Part shown: piece after piece, positions 27,095-35,843 of the stretch | Numbering within the stretch: the stretch's first letter is position 1 | Layout of the letters: the number at the start of each line of letters is the position of its first letter | Assembly: GCF_026672545.1 (NCBI RefSeq) | Contig: NZ_JAPPRJ010000002.1 | Coordinates: 1,129,001 to 1,193,000, forward strand | DNA: 64,000 bases | Origin: Rhizobium sp. SL86 | Lineage (GTDB): Bacteria; Pseudomonadota; Alphaproteobacteria; Rhizobiales; Rhizobiaceae | Direction: 5' to 3' | The notes under the pieces: generated by a model | The model's database searches: none | Told to the model about the DNA's origin: nothing | The model's input: the letters and a program-made list of their open reading frames with translations, nothing else | Position numbers and translations under genes: made by a program

Positions 27095-28732
27095 TCAGGC
27101 CGGCTGCGTCTCGCCGAACACCGGCATCTCGCCACGCCGCTCCAGTTCCTCCCGGATCATCTTCTTGGTGATCTTGCCGTAGGCCGATTTCGGCATGGCA
27201 TCCCAGAAGATGACGGCTTTTGGCAGTTTGTAGCGGGCGATCTTGTCATCCAGGAACGTTCTGAGATCGATGCTGTCGACCGCCACACCTGCACGCGCCA
27301 CGCAGACGGCGATGCCGACTTCGCCCCAGACCGGATCCGGCACGCCGAGCACCGCCGTTTCGCTGATGTCTGGATGGCTGAGGATCTTCTCCTCGATCTC
27401 GCGCGGATAGATGTTCGAGCCGCCGGAGATGTACATGTCGGAGGCCCGCCCCGTGATGTAGATGAAGCCGTTTTCATCGCGGTGGCCTAGGTCACCCGTG
27501 CGAAACCAGCCGTCGCGAAACGCTTTCGCATTGGCCTCCGGGTTGTTGTAATAGCCGGCAAAAACGGCCGGACCGATGACGCAGATCTCGCCGGTGACGC
27601 CCGCATCCACCTCGCGCCCCGCCTCGTCCTGAATCTGCACCTCCATGCCGGTGCGGTCATACCCGCAGGTTCCGAGACGCGTCTGCGGGCCGTCCTCGTC
27701 GCTGTGCAGATCCGGCGGCAGAACGGTGATGTTGCCGGTCACTTCGCCGAGGCCGAAATATTGCACCAGAACCGGTCCCAGTTTTGCCAGCGCCCGTTTC
27801 TGGTCGGCGCGATACATCGGCGCGCCTGCGTAGATTACATAGCGCAGCGAGGAATGATCGAACCGGTCGACGGCCGGGTCCTCCACCAGCATCTTCAGGA
27901 TCGTCGGCACCGTGAAGAGATTGGATACCTTCCAGCGCTCGATCACTTGCCAGACGGCGGCGACATCCAGCTTCTCCGCCGCCGGCAGGATGGTTTTCAC
28001 CCCATGCGCCACCTGCACCAGCTGGTGCACACCTGCCCCATGCGAGAGCGGCGCGACAACGATCGAAGCATCCGCCGGCCCGGTGCCCGGCATCAGGTCA
28101 CAGAGATGATTGGTGATGACGAAGGCCATCTGGCCATGCGTCAGTACGGCCGCCTTGGGGCGCCCGGTCGTGCCGGAGGTGAAAAAGAACCAGCACGGAT
28201 CATCCCGGAAGATCGGCGGGCTTGCCGCCTTTTTACCGAGGTGCGCCTCCACGATCGCGTCATAGTCGGGACCGAAATCGGCAGCCCCGATAGCGATCGT
28301 GAAATCAAGGTTGGCGGCGCGACGGCAGGCATCGGCATGGCCGGCAAAACCTTGGTGGCAGATCATGCCGCGCGCACCACTCGCCTCCGCCAGATACGCC
28401 ACCTCATCCGGCGACTGGCGAAAATTCGTCGGCACCCACACGGCGCCCACACGGAAACAGGCGAACATGGATTCGAACATCTGATTGTTGTTCGAGGACT
28501 GGACGAGGATACGATCGCCCTTGCGGACGCCGAACCGGCTGACCAGCGCATCCGCCATGGCATCGACGCGCGTCTCCATCTCCGCCCACGTCCACTGCTT
28601 CTCGCCCCAAACGAACCCTATCTCGTGCGGCAGGCGCCGCGCGGCCTGTGTGAGGAAATGCGACAGGTTCATCACCCGCGTCGTTGCGGGCAGAACGCCG
28701 CCGGACGGCGCGGTCCGTTCGCTGGCGCTCAT
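27095..28732 (-). CDS. AMP-forming acyl-CoA ligase
   Basis: A 545-aa ANL-superfamily ligase that activates a carboxylic acid with ATP and CoA. Motifs: P-loop TSGTTGRPK (185-193), YFGLGEVTGN, hinge YITGRASDMYISGGSNIYPR, and the C-terminal catalytic lysine in SAYGKITKK. The acid-binding pocket cannot be assigned; medium/long-chain or aromatic acids are both possible. Its start overlaps the thiolase stop by ATGA. It would convert the TRAP-imported acid to its CoA thioester. Confidence 0.9.
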   Translation of the reverse strand: MSASERTAPSGGVLPATTRVMNLSHFLTQAARRLPHEIGFVWGEKQWTWAEMETRVDAMADALVSRFGVRKGDRILVQSSNNNQMFESMFACFRVGAVWVPTNFRQSPDEVAYLAEASGARGMICHQGFAGHADACRRAANLDFTIAIGAADFGPDYDAIVEAHLGKKAASPPIFRDDPCWFFFTSGTTGRPKAAVLTHGQMAFVITNHLCDLMPGTGPADASIVVAPLSHGAGVHQLVQVAHGVKTILPAAEKLDVAAVWQVIERWKVSNLFTVPTILKMLVEDPAVDRFDHSSLRYVIYAGAPMYRADQKRALAKLGPVLVQYFGLGEVTGNITVLPPDLHSDEDGPQTRLGTCGYDRTGMEVQIQDEAGREVDAGVTGEICVIGPAVFAGYYNNPEANAKAFRDGWFRTGDLGHRDENGFIYITGRASDMYISGGSNIYPREIEEKILSHPDISETAVLGVPDPVWGEVGIAVCVARAGVAVDSIDLRTFLDDKIARYKLPKAVIFWDAMPKSAYGKITKKMIREELERRGEMPVFGETQPA

Positions 28733-29898
28733 CGTATGCGCTCCATGATCGATACGTAATTGGCAACCGCCGTTCCGCCCATGTTGAAGACCCCGGCGAT
28801 TTCGGCCTTCGGCACCTGCATGTCGCCAGCCTCCCCGGCCAGCTGCATCGCTGCCATCACATGCATCGAAACCCCCGTTGCACCGATGGGATGCCCTTTC
28901 GCCTTCAACCCGCCGGATGGGTTGACCGGAAGCGAGCCAGACTTCGTCGTCACGCCGTCGCGGATGACATGCCGACCCTCGCCGGGTTTTGCCAGCCCCA
29001 TGGCCTCGTATTCGATGAGCTCGGCGATGGTGAAGCAGTCATGCGTCTCGACGAAGGAGAGGTCACTCAGCGTGACACCCGCGAGATCGAGCGCGCCGGC
29101 CCAGGCGCGCCGTGCCCCTTCGAAGGCGAGAGGGTCACGCCGGCTGAGCGCCAGAATGTCGTTGACGTGTTTGCGTCCCCGAAAGCCGATCGCGCGTGAG
29201 AGTGTGGCCGCCATCTCTTCATCCGCCAGCACCAGGGCCGCCGCGCCGTCGGAGATCAGCGAACAATCGGTACGGCGAAGCGGCGCGGCGACGTAAGGGT
29301 TCTTGTCGGAGACAGTGTTGCAGAAATCAAAACCGAAATCCTTGCGCATATGGGCAAAGGGATTGGCGACGCCGTTTTCGTGGTTTTTTGCTGCGATCAT
29401 CGCCAGCTCTTCCGAGCAATCGCCATACCGCTGGAAATAGGCCTGCGCGATGCGACCGAACTGTCCGGCAAAACCGCCGGGAATATCGCCTTCCTCTGCG
29501 CGGTAGCAGGCCGACAGCAGGATATCGCCCACCTCGGCGGTCGGAAGCGCCGTCATCTTCTCGGCGCCAACGACCAGCGCGATCCGGCCCCGCCCCGCCT
29601 CAATGAAGTCCATCGCGCTGTAGAGGGCTGCCGAGCCGGTTGCGCAGGCGTTCTCAAAACGCACGGCCGGCGTATAGGTCAGCCGCTCATCGCCCATGGC
29701 CACCAGCGCCGCCTGGAAATCCTGTTTCGAAAAGCCGTTGTTCATCACGCCGACGAAGATGCCGTCGATCTCCGTCGCGCCGATGCCGGCATGCTCCAGG
29801 GCGGGAGCGACGACGGAGGCCATCAGTTGCTCGGTATTTTCCAGGGCGGATTTGCCGAAGGGCGAATGAGCCCATCCCACGATCTGTGCCTTGCTCAT
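28729..29898 (-). CDS. Thiolase-family protein (SCP-x-like acetyl-CoA acyltransferase)
   Basis: A 389-aa thiolase-fold protein. The nucleophilic cysteine is C85 in ENACATGSAAL; HDCFTIAELIEYEAMGL and GGLKAKGHPIGATGVS supply the second and third loops. The terminal region (FNMGGTAVANYVSI) lacks the CGGG loop cysteine of classical thiolases, as in SCP-x-type members that act on bulky or branched acyl groups. It is coupled by 4-nt overlaps to both the IclR gene and the ligase gene. Likely cleaves a 3-ketoacyl-CoA made downstream of the ligase and SDRs. Confidence 0.88.
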   Translation of the reverse strand: MSKAQIVGWAHSPFGKSALENTEQLMASVVAPALEHAGIGATEIDGIFVGVMNNGFSKQDFQAALVAMGDERLTYTPAVRFENACATGSAALYSAMDFIEAGRGRIALVVGAEKMTALPTAEVGDILLSACYRAEEGDIPGGFAGQFGRIAQAYFQRYGDCSEELAMIAAKNHENGVANPFAHMRKDFGFDFCNTVSDKNPYVAAPLRRTDCSLISDGAAALVLADEEMAATLSRAIGFRGRKHVNDILALSRRDPLAFEGARRAWAGALDLAGVTLSDLSFVETHDCFTIAELIEYEAMGLAKPGEGRHVIRDGVTTKSGSLPVNPSGGLKAKGHPIGATGVSMHVMAAMQLAGEAGDMQVPKAEIAGVFNMGGTAVANYVSIMERIR

Positions 29899-30752
29899 CG
29901 GCTTGCTCTCCTCAATGATTTGCGTTGGTCGGGTTCGGCGCGCGACGGCGAGCGGCTCGCCATCATTTCACCGATACGCGCCTCGATACGATCCACCTCT
30001 TCGCGCAAGACGCCTGCGAGTTCCGGCTGGCGTTCAGGCCGCACGCGACTGTCGATCGCGGCGATGCTGAGCGCCCCGGCGATGCTTCCGTCCGGATTGC
30101 GGATGGCAACCCCAACGCCCCAGGAATTGGCAAGGATGAGGCCCGGATTGAGCGAAAAACCCTTGGCTCTCGTCTCCTCAACGCCGCGCCGCAGATCCTC
30201 TTCGTTGATCATCGGATATTTTGAAGCGATGACATCGGCATTGGCCGCCAGTACCTGGTCGATCTCCGGATCCGGCAGGGCGGAAAGCATGGCAAGAGAG
30301 CCTGCCCCGATGCCGAGCGGATGTTCGAAGCCGGCCTGCAGCGCATGGGTGCGCACCGGCCAGGTGCCCTCCTCGCGGTAAAGGCAGAGCGAAAACGTAT
30401 CGCGGCGCACGGAGAGAAAACTTGAATCCTCGGTGCGGCGGGAGATCCGCCGCAAGCCGTCCTGCGCCATCTGCAAGAGGCCGAAACGGCGGGATGACAG
30501 CGTGCCCAGCACATAGGCCTCTTCGCCAAGGTAATAACGCCGTGTCCGTTCATCCTGGTCGACAAGGCCGGCCCGCATCAGGGCGAGCAAAAGCCGCCGC
30601 ACCGTCGGTTTGTTAGAGCCACTCTGGACGACCAGATCGGTCAGGCCCGCGCCGCGCTCGGCATGTCGGCCAACCATGGATAACAGGGAGAGCGCCCGAT
30701 CCACCGCACGGGCACCCTTCAGCTCTGCATCGTCCTTGCTGGGGGAGGTCAT
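29895..30752 (-). CDS. IclR-family transcriptional regulator
   Basis: A 285-aa regulator: winged helix near residues 20-80 (GLTDLVVQSGSNKPTVRRLLLALM) and a C-terminal effector domain with the IclR pattern LSALPDPEI and NSWGVGVAIRNPDGS. The ATG at 30752 lies 1 nt after the SDR stop, and the 3' end overlaps the thiolase start, so the regulator is embedded in the operon it probably controls. IclR proteins in such settings respond to aromatic or organic acids. The palindromic sites at 34.66-34.81 kb are candidate targets. Confidence 0.88.
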   Translation of the reverse strand: MTSPSKDDAELKGARAVDRALSLLSMVGRHAERGAGLTDLVVQSGSNKPTVRRLLLALMRAGLVDQDERTRRYYLGEEAYVLGTLSSRRFGLLQMAQDGLRRISRRTEDSSFLSVRRDTFSLCLYREEGTWPVRTHALQAGFEHPLGIGAGSLAMLSALPDPEIDQVLAANADVIASKYPMINEEDLRRGVEETRAKGFSLNPGLILANSWGVGVAIRNPDGSIAGALSIAAIDSRVRPERQPELAGVLREEVDRIEARIGEMMASRSPSRAEPDQRKSLRRASR

Positions 30753-30753
30753 C

Positions 30754-31557
30754 TTAAGCGAACCCTCCCATCGCGCAGCTCTGGCCGCCATCGACCGGCA
30801 GGCAGACACCGGTGATGAATTTTGCCTCGTCCGAGGCGAGAAAGACGGCGGCGCGGGCGATATCGAAGGCATCGCCCATGTGACCGACCGGAACGGAGCG
30901 GCTCCGCGCTGCCACCATCTCTTCGGCGGACGCATATTGCGCGCTGATTTGTTTATAGATCAGCGGCGTGTCGATCAAACCCGGCAGGATGCAGTTGGCG
31001 CGGATGCCGCGCCTCGCATATTGCATGGCAATCGCGACCGTCGACTGGTTCACCGCAGCTTTCATCGCGTAATAGGCAAAATACGGGTAACCGGTCCAAC
31101 GGATGGCGGCGAGCGAGGAAATGTTGATGATGGCGCCTGCCTGTTGCTGTTCCATCAAAGGAAGGACCGCTTTGGTCGTGCGGTAGACGGAGCCGATGTT
31201 GAGATCGACGGAAGCCTGAAAGCTTTCCTCGGAGAGTTCCACCGGGCCGCCCATATGGGTCACGCCGACATTGTTGTGCAGGATGTCGATGCCACCGAAG
31301 GTCTGCGCCACCTGCCGAACGGCTTCATCAACCGAGGCCTGGCGGGTGACATCGGCGGCGATCGCGATGGATGACAATCCTTCGTCCGCAATCAGTTGAT
31401 GCGTTTCCTCGGCCGCGGCAGGCGAGAGGTCGACACAGGCAACGTGAGCGCCCTCGCGGGCATATTCCATCGCGGCAGCCTTGCCGTTCCCGTAGCCGGG
31501 ACCGGACGAGCCGGCGCCAAAGACGATCGCGCGTTTTCCTGCAAGCCTGCCAACCAC
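30754..31557 (-). CDS. SDR-family oxidoreductase
   Basis: A 267-aa classical SDR with a longer glycine loop (FGAGSSGPGYGNGKAAA), NNVGVTHMGG, NISSLAAIR and YYAMKAAVN (catalytic Tyr/Lys), and VCLPVDGGQSC at the end. GTG start at 31557. First catabolic gene after the TRAP transporter genes. With the second SDR of the operon it suggests two separate oxidation steps or two stereoisomers. Confidence 0.87.
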   Translation of the reverse strand: MVGRLAGKRAIVFGAGSSGPGYGNGKAAAMEYAREGAHVACVDLSPAAAEETHQLIADEGLSSIAIAADVTRQASVDEAVRQVAQTFGGIDILHNNVGVTHMGGPVELSEESFQASVDLNIGSVYRTTKAVLPLMEQQQAGAIINISSLAAIRWTGYPYFAYYAMKAAVNQSTVAIAMQYARRGIRANCILPGLIDTPLIYKQISAQYASAEEMVAARSRSVPVGHMGDAFDIARAAVFLASDEAKFITGVCLPVDGGQSCAMGGFA

Positions 31558-31591
31558 GTTCGGGCTCCACCAGTGTTAAAAGGATGTTGGA

Positions 31592-31608
31592 GCAGGGTCA
31601 GGCCCTGC
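31592..31608 (-). terminator. Hairpin after dctP-like gene
   Basis: GCAGGG/CCCTGC arms around a 5-nt loop, extendable by G/U and G/C pairs, begin 15 nt after the binding-protein stop and before the SDR gene. No U-run on the transcribed strand, so attenuation or mRNA protection is more likely than full termination. Confidence 0.55.
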
Positions 31609-31622
31609 CCCCATTGGAAACC

Positions 31623-32633
31623 TCAGCCGAGGCTGGAGCCAACGGCCTTTTCGAGAATGGCCCAGGCTTCATCACCATACTTGCCCTTCCATTCGGCGTA
31701 GAAACCCGCCTCCTTCAGGGCGGCGCGGAAGAGGCTGGCATCGGTATCGTTGAAGGTCATGCCCTTGGCGATCAGATCGTCCTTCACTGTGGCGTTGAGC
31801 TTGGCGACGTCCTCGCGTTCCTTCTTACCGGCCTCGTTCAGATGTTTGGCGACGATGACGCGCAGATCCTCCGGCAGGCGTTCCCAGGCGCGTTTATTCG
31901 CCAGGAACCAGAAGCCGTCCCACATGTGGTTGGTGACCGAGCAAAACTTCTGCACCTCGAAGAGCTTGGCGGTCGAGATGATGGCCAGCGGGTTTTCCTG
32001 GCCGTCCACCACACCGGTCTGCAGGGCGGTATAGACTTCGGCGAAGTTGATGCTGGCAGGCGCCGACTTGAAGGCCTTGAACATCGAGGTCCAGAGCGGG
32101 CTCACGGGCACGCGGATCTTGAAGTTCTGCAGGTCGGCCGGCGTCTTGATCGGCTTGGTGGCGCTGGTGATCTGGCGGAAACCGTTGTCCCAGATCGTGT
32201 CCATGGCAACGAGGTTCTGCTTGGCGATTTCGCCGCGCACATATTTGCCAAGCTCGCCATCCATCGCCTTCCACACGGCATCGTAATTCGGGAAGGCAAA
32301 ACCGATCCCGCTGATCGAGGCATTCGGCACAAGCGTCGACAGGATGAGCGGCGAAAGCGTGAAGAATTCAACGCCGCCGGAACGCACCTGGTTCAGCATG
32401 TCGGTATCGGCACCCAGCTGGCTGCTCGGGAAAATGTTGATCGCCACCCGACCATTGGTCTCCTTGGCGATCAGATCGGCCGCTTCCTTGGCCCGCAGGT
32501 TCATCGGGTGTGCGGCCGGCAGGTTGTTGGCGTATTTATAGTTGAATTCCGCGGCCTTAGCCCGCGAAATAAAGGCGGTGGTGAGCACGGCCGATCCGGC
32601 ACCGGCCAGAACATGACGTCTTGTGATTGGCAT
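31623..32633 (-). CDS. TRAP transporter periplasmic binding protein (DctP family)
   Basis: A 336-aa receptor with an N-terminal RRHVLAGAGSAVL signal and cleavage after SRAKA. DctP-family pattern: LRAKEAADLIAKETNGRVAINIFPSSQLG, DLQNFKIRVP and NFAEVYTALQTGVVDGQENP, where the arginine of KIRVP is the usual carboxylate ligand. It captures an organic acid and passes it to the fused DctQM membrane protein encoded just upstream. The ligand is unknown; the neighbouring CoA ligase implies a carboxylic acid. Confidence 0.92.
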   Translation of the reverse strand: MPITRRHVLAGAGSAVLTTAFISRAKAAEFNYKYANNLPAAHPMNLRAKEAADLIAKETNGRVAINIFPSSQLGADTDMLNQVRSGGVEFFTLSPLILSTLVPNASISGIGFAFPNYDAVWKAMDGELGKYVRGEIAKQNLVAMDTIWDNGFRQITSATKPIKTPADLQNFKIRVPVSPLWTSMFKAFKSAPASINFAEVYTALQTGVVDGQENPLAIISTAKLFEVQKFCSVTNHMWDGFWFLANKRAWERLPEDLRVIVAKHLNEAGKKEREDVAKLNATVKDDLIAKGMTFNDTDASLFRAALKEAGFYAEWKGKYGDEAWAILEKAVGSSLG

Positions 32634-32697
32634 TGTCGTTTCTCCTCCCAAAGAAAACATGATTACGATTGGACCCGGTCGGGGTGTTTTCACCCTT

Positions 32698-34563
32698 TCA
32701 GAGCAGGATGGTGGACAGTCCGGGCACGAAGGCGATGATCAGCAGGCCGACCAGCATGGCCGCCAGATAAGGCCAGATGGCGCCCATGGCTTCGTCCGGC
32801 GAAACATTGCCGATCTTGCAGGCGATGTAGAAACCGACGCCGATCGGCGGCGCCATCAGGCCGATGTTCATCGCCACGACGACGACCATCGCATAATGCA
32901 CGTCGTTGATGCCGACCGCCTTGGCGATCGGGAACATGATCGGCGCCAGAAGCACGATTGCCGGCAGGCCTTCGAGCACGCAGCCGAGCAGCATGAAGAT
33001 CAGGATCGACACGACCATATAGGTCATCCAGCCGCCGGGCAGATCGGCGATCATGCTGCTGAGCTGGAAAGCAAAACCGGTCTGGGTCAGGCTCCAGGCC
33101 ATGGCGGATGCGGTGCCGAGGATGATCAAGATCGAGCCCGAAAGCGCCGCCGTTTCCACCAGCATGCTGTAGAGTTTTTTCAGCGATATGCCGCCATAAA
33201 GCACGGCGCCGATCACCATGGCGTAGAGCACCGCAATGGTCGAGACTTCTGTGGCCGTGGCCACCCCGCCGCCGACGAGGCTGCGGATGAGGAAGGGAAG
33301 CACCAGCGCAGGAGCGGCAACAAGCGCCGCCTTGCCGGCCATCGACCAGGAAGCCTTCAGCGCGCCGTCCATGCTTTCGTGCCGCGCCTTGATCCAGGCC
33401 AGAACCGCCAGCACGATCAAAAGCACCATGGCGATGAGAAAGCCGGAGGTGAACAGAGCGGCAATGGAGACGCCAGCCGCCGAACCCAGAACGATCAGCA
33501 CGATCGAGGGCGGGACGGTATCGGCCATGGCGGCACCGGTGGCCAACAGCGCGATCATCTCCTTCGGCTTGTGGCCGCGCCGTTTCATTTCCGGGAAAAG
33601 CGCCGGCGCGACCGTTGCCATGTCCGACACCTTGGAACCGGAAATGCCGGAAACGAGAAACAGCGAGCCCAGGAGCACCCACGACATGCCGGCACGGACA
33701 TGGCCGAACATGGTGGACAGGAGATCGACGATCGCCTTGCCCATGCCGGTCGCATCCAGCACGCAACCGAGGAGAACAAAGATCGGCACGGACAGAAGGA
33801 TGATGCCCGACATCCCCTCGTCGACCCGTCCGACCATGACGATCAGCGGGACCCAGGTGGTGAAGACAAGGAAGGACAGGGCCGCCAAGCCGAAACAGAA
33901 GGCGATCGGCACACCGAGAGCGAGAAACAGCGCGGCAAAACCACACAGAAAGATCGCGATGTTGATATTGCCGAGCTGCTCGAGCACCGGAGAGAGAAAC
34001 CAGAGTGCACCGCCGGCCACCGCAACCGTCAGCACCGCGAGCCCGACATGACGAAGGTTCGACGTACGAAAGAGGTTGGCGACAACGAGCAGCAGCATCA
34101 GCACGATGCCGAAGGGCAAGGCGGACGCCCTGAAACTCATCGGCAGATTCAGGGCTGCCGATGAGACCGCCCATTCCTCCATGACATATTCGACCGAGGG
34201 GGCGAGCAAGGCGCCAAGGAAGGTGGCGACCAAGACGAGCGCCAGCGCATTCACGTAACCCATCAGGCGGTCCGGCATCATGTGCAGGAACAGCGTCAGG
34301 CGCAGGTGCTCGTTGCGGTCGATCGCAATCGCCGAGCCCAGCATGGCGAACCACAGGAAGCTGAAGGATGCCGCTTCATCAATCCAGACGATCGGAAGGT
34401 GTAGCGCGTAGCGCGACGTGACCCCCAGCAGCAGCAGACCGATCATCACCACAAGCAGGATCGCGGCAACGAATTCGATCGGCTTCATAAAAGGGGAACC
34501 GGAGGGTGCATCTGCATGCAGAAGCTCACCGTCCAGAACAAGGACCTCGTTGGTGGTCGTCAT
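32698..34563 (-). CDS. Fused TRAP transporter permease (DctQ-DctM)
   Basis: A 621-aa membrane protein. Residues about 25-170 are the small DctQ part (four helices, VIWIDEAASFSFLWFAMLGSAIAI); residues about 195-620 are the DctM part (about 12 helices, with GVPIAFCFGLAAL, SGISGSKVSDMATVAPALFPEM and LMAPPIGVGFYIAC). It uses the Na+ gradient to import the acid bound by the DctP protein. First gene of the operon; GGGGAGG lies ahead of the ATG at 34563. Confidence 0.93.
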   Translation of the reverse strand: MTTTNEVLVLDGELLHADAPSGSPFMKPIEFVAAILLVVMIGLLLLGVTSRYALHLPIVWIDEAASFSFLWFAMLGSAIAIDRNEHLRLTLFLHMMPDRLMGYVNALALVLVATFLGALLAPSVEYVMEEWAVSSAALNLPMSFRASALPFGIVLMLLLVVANLFRTSNLRHVGLAVLTVAVAGGALWFLSPVLEQLGNINIAIFLCGFAALFLALGVPIAFCFGLAALSFLVFTTWVPLIVMVGRVDEGMSGIILLSVPIFVLLGCVLDATGMGKAIVDLLSTMFGHVRAGMSWVLLGSLFLVSGISGSKVSDMATVAPALFPEMKRRGHKPKEMIALLATGAAMADTVPPSIVLIVLGSAAGVSIAALFTSGFLIAMVLLIVLAVLAWIKARHESMDGALKASWSMAGKAALVAAPALVLPFLIRSLVGGGVATATEVSTIAVLYAMVIGAVLYGGISLKKLYSMLVETAALSGSILIILGTASAMAWSLTQTGFAFQLSSMIADLPGGWMTYMVVSILIFMLLGCVLEGLPAIVLLAPIMFPIAKAVGINDVHYAMVVVVAMNIGLMAPPIGVGFYIACKIGNVSPDEAMGAIWPYLAAMLVGLLIIAFVPGLSTILL

Positions 34564-34659
34564 TGTCGACGGGCCTCCCCTCCCATTCGCAACGATGGCT
34601 GCTATCCGTTTCCGATCCTGGGATTGTTCCGATGCCAATGCTCCTCAACATCGCCATCA

Positions 34660-34810
34660 GATCCGCTATATGGATCTTCGTTTTCAGCCTGAGATTTCAT
34701 ATCAACTGAATTCGTCTGAAACAACACAAAACCGCTGAATTGGAAAGAAAAAGCGGGCTAAATATGAGTTCCACGATATGGATCTCATATTTGATCTGAA
34801 GTGATCTGAT
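34660..34810 (-). promoter_or_regulatory. Palindromes and repeats upstream of the TRAP operon
   Basis: The 322-bp gap between the SMP-30 gene and the TRAP operon is AT-rich and repeat-dense. GATCC-N7-GGATC (34660-34676) and a perfect 9-bp inverted repeat AAATATGAG-N15-CTCATATTT (34760-34768 and 34784-34792) share the word ATATGGATCT. GATCT then recurs at 34781, 34793 and 34803, the last two within TGATCTGA repeats 10-11 bp apart. This looks like a multi-site operator; the IclR protein of the operon is the obvious candidate. No convincing -35/-10 pair was assigned. Confidence 0.5.
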
Positions 34811-34885
34811 TGGTTACAGATGACCGTCGGCGGCTTTGTTTGGTTTATTGCACGGCACGCAAGTCATTGAGGAAGATGTGTGTGC

Positions 34886-35806
34886 TCAGGGTCGCTGGGC
34901 ACCGGTGGTCGCCAGGTAGACGGCATAAAGCGATGTTGTCGCCGTGATGAACAGGCGATTTCGCCGCGGACCGCCGAAGGTAAGGTTGGCAACGGTCTGC
35001 GGCACCAGAATCTTGCCGAGCAGCATACCATCGGGCGCAAAGCAGTGAACCCCGTCGCCGGCGCTCGTCCAGACATTGCCGGCAAGATCAACGCGAAAGC
35101 CATCGGGCAGGCCTTTGTCGATCACGGCAAACACCCGGCCATTGGCCAGGCGTGTGCCGTCCTCCACATCAAAAACGCGGATATGGCTAGGCCAGGTCTC
35201 GTCATGGCTGGAGGCGGAATCCGCAACGTAGAGCAGGTTTTCATCGGGAGAGAAGGCAAGGCCATTCGGCTGGCCGAAATCATCGACCATCACGGTCAAC
35301 TCGCCGCTCCCGGGGTCGACGCGGAACACGTTCTTCGTCGGCAGTTCCGGCTCGGACCTGTAACCTTCATAATCCGACAGGATGCCGTAGGTCGGATCGG
35401 TGAACCAGATGCTGCCATCGGATTTCACCACGACGTCATTGGGGGAATTAAGCCGCTTGCCCTCGAACCGGTCGGCGAGAACCGTGATCTGTCCGTCGAC
35501 TTCCGTGCGCGTCACCCGCCGCGTTCCATGCTCGCAGGTGATCAGCCGGCCTTGGCGATCGCGTGTATTGCCGTTGGCGAAGTTCGAGGGGGCCCGAAAG
35601 GTGGACACACCGCCGCCAGGCACGTAGCGCAGCAGACGCTCGTTCGGAATGTCGCTGAACACCAGGCAATCGAGGTCGGCAAACCAAACCGGCCCCTCGG
35701 CCCAGCGGCACTCGCTGTAGAGTTCGTCCAGCCCGGCGCTGGCGATGATCAGATGGCGAAAGCGGGGATCGTGGATTTCGTAGATCCCGGTGCGGGCAGG
35801 CGTCAT
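34886..35806 (-). CDS. SMP-30/gluconolactonase-family lactonase
   Basis: A 306-aa six-bladed beta-propeller lactonase. Metal-site motifs: ECRWAEGPVWF (Glu ligand), NGNTRDRQGRLITCEHG, NSPNDVVVKSDGSIWFTDPTYG and DGFRVDLAGNVWTS. It would open a sugar 1,4- or 1,5-lactone in the cytoplasm. It lies 37 nt after the second CUT2 permease and is the last gene of that operon, which suggests the imported sugar is oxidised to a lactone or arrives as one. No sugar dehydrogenase is encoded in this operon. Confidence 0.88.
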   Translation of the reverse strand: MTPARTGIYEIHDPRFRHLIIASAGLDELYSECRWAEGPVWFADLDCLVFSDIPNERLLRYVPGGGVSTFRAPSNFANGNTRDRQGRLITCEHGTRRVTRTEVDGQITVLADRFEGKRLNSPNDVVVKSDGSIWFTDPTYGILSDYEGYRSEPELPTKNVFRVDPGSGELTVMVDDFGQPNGLAFSPDENLLYVADSASSHDETWPSHIRVFDVEDGTRLANGRVFAVIDKGLPDGFRVDLAGNVWTSAGDGVHCFAPDGMLLGKILVPQTVANLTFGGPRRNRLFITATTSLYAVYLATTGAQRP

Positions 35807-35843
35807 GGCAGTATCCGATTGGCTTGAAAAGTCTTCGTCCGGT

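Noticed and set aside
28729..29898. Frameshift or truncation in the thiolase because the C-terminal cysteine loop is missing
   Set aside because: Length is full for SCP-x-like members and the reading frame is clean on both sides, with coupled start and stop.
32623..34164. 513-codon plus-strand frame full of His, Asp and Arg opposite the TRAP permease
   Set aside because: Low-complexity hydrophilic translation is the complement of hydrophobic membrane codons.
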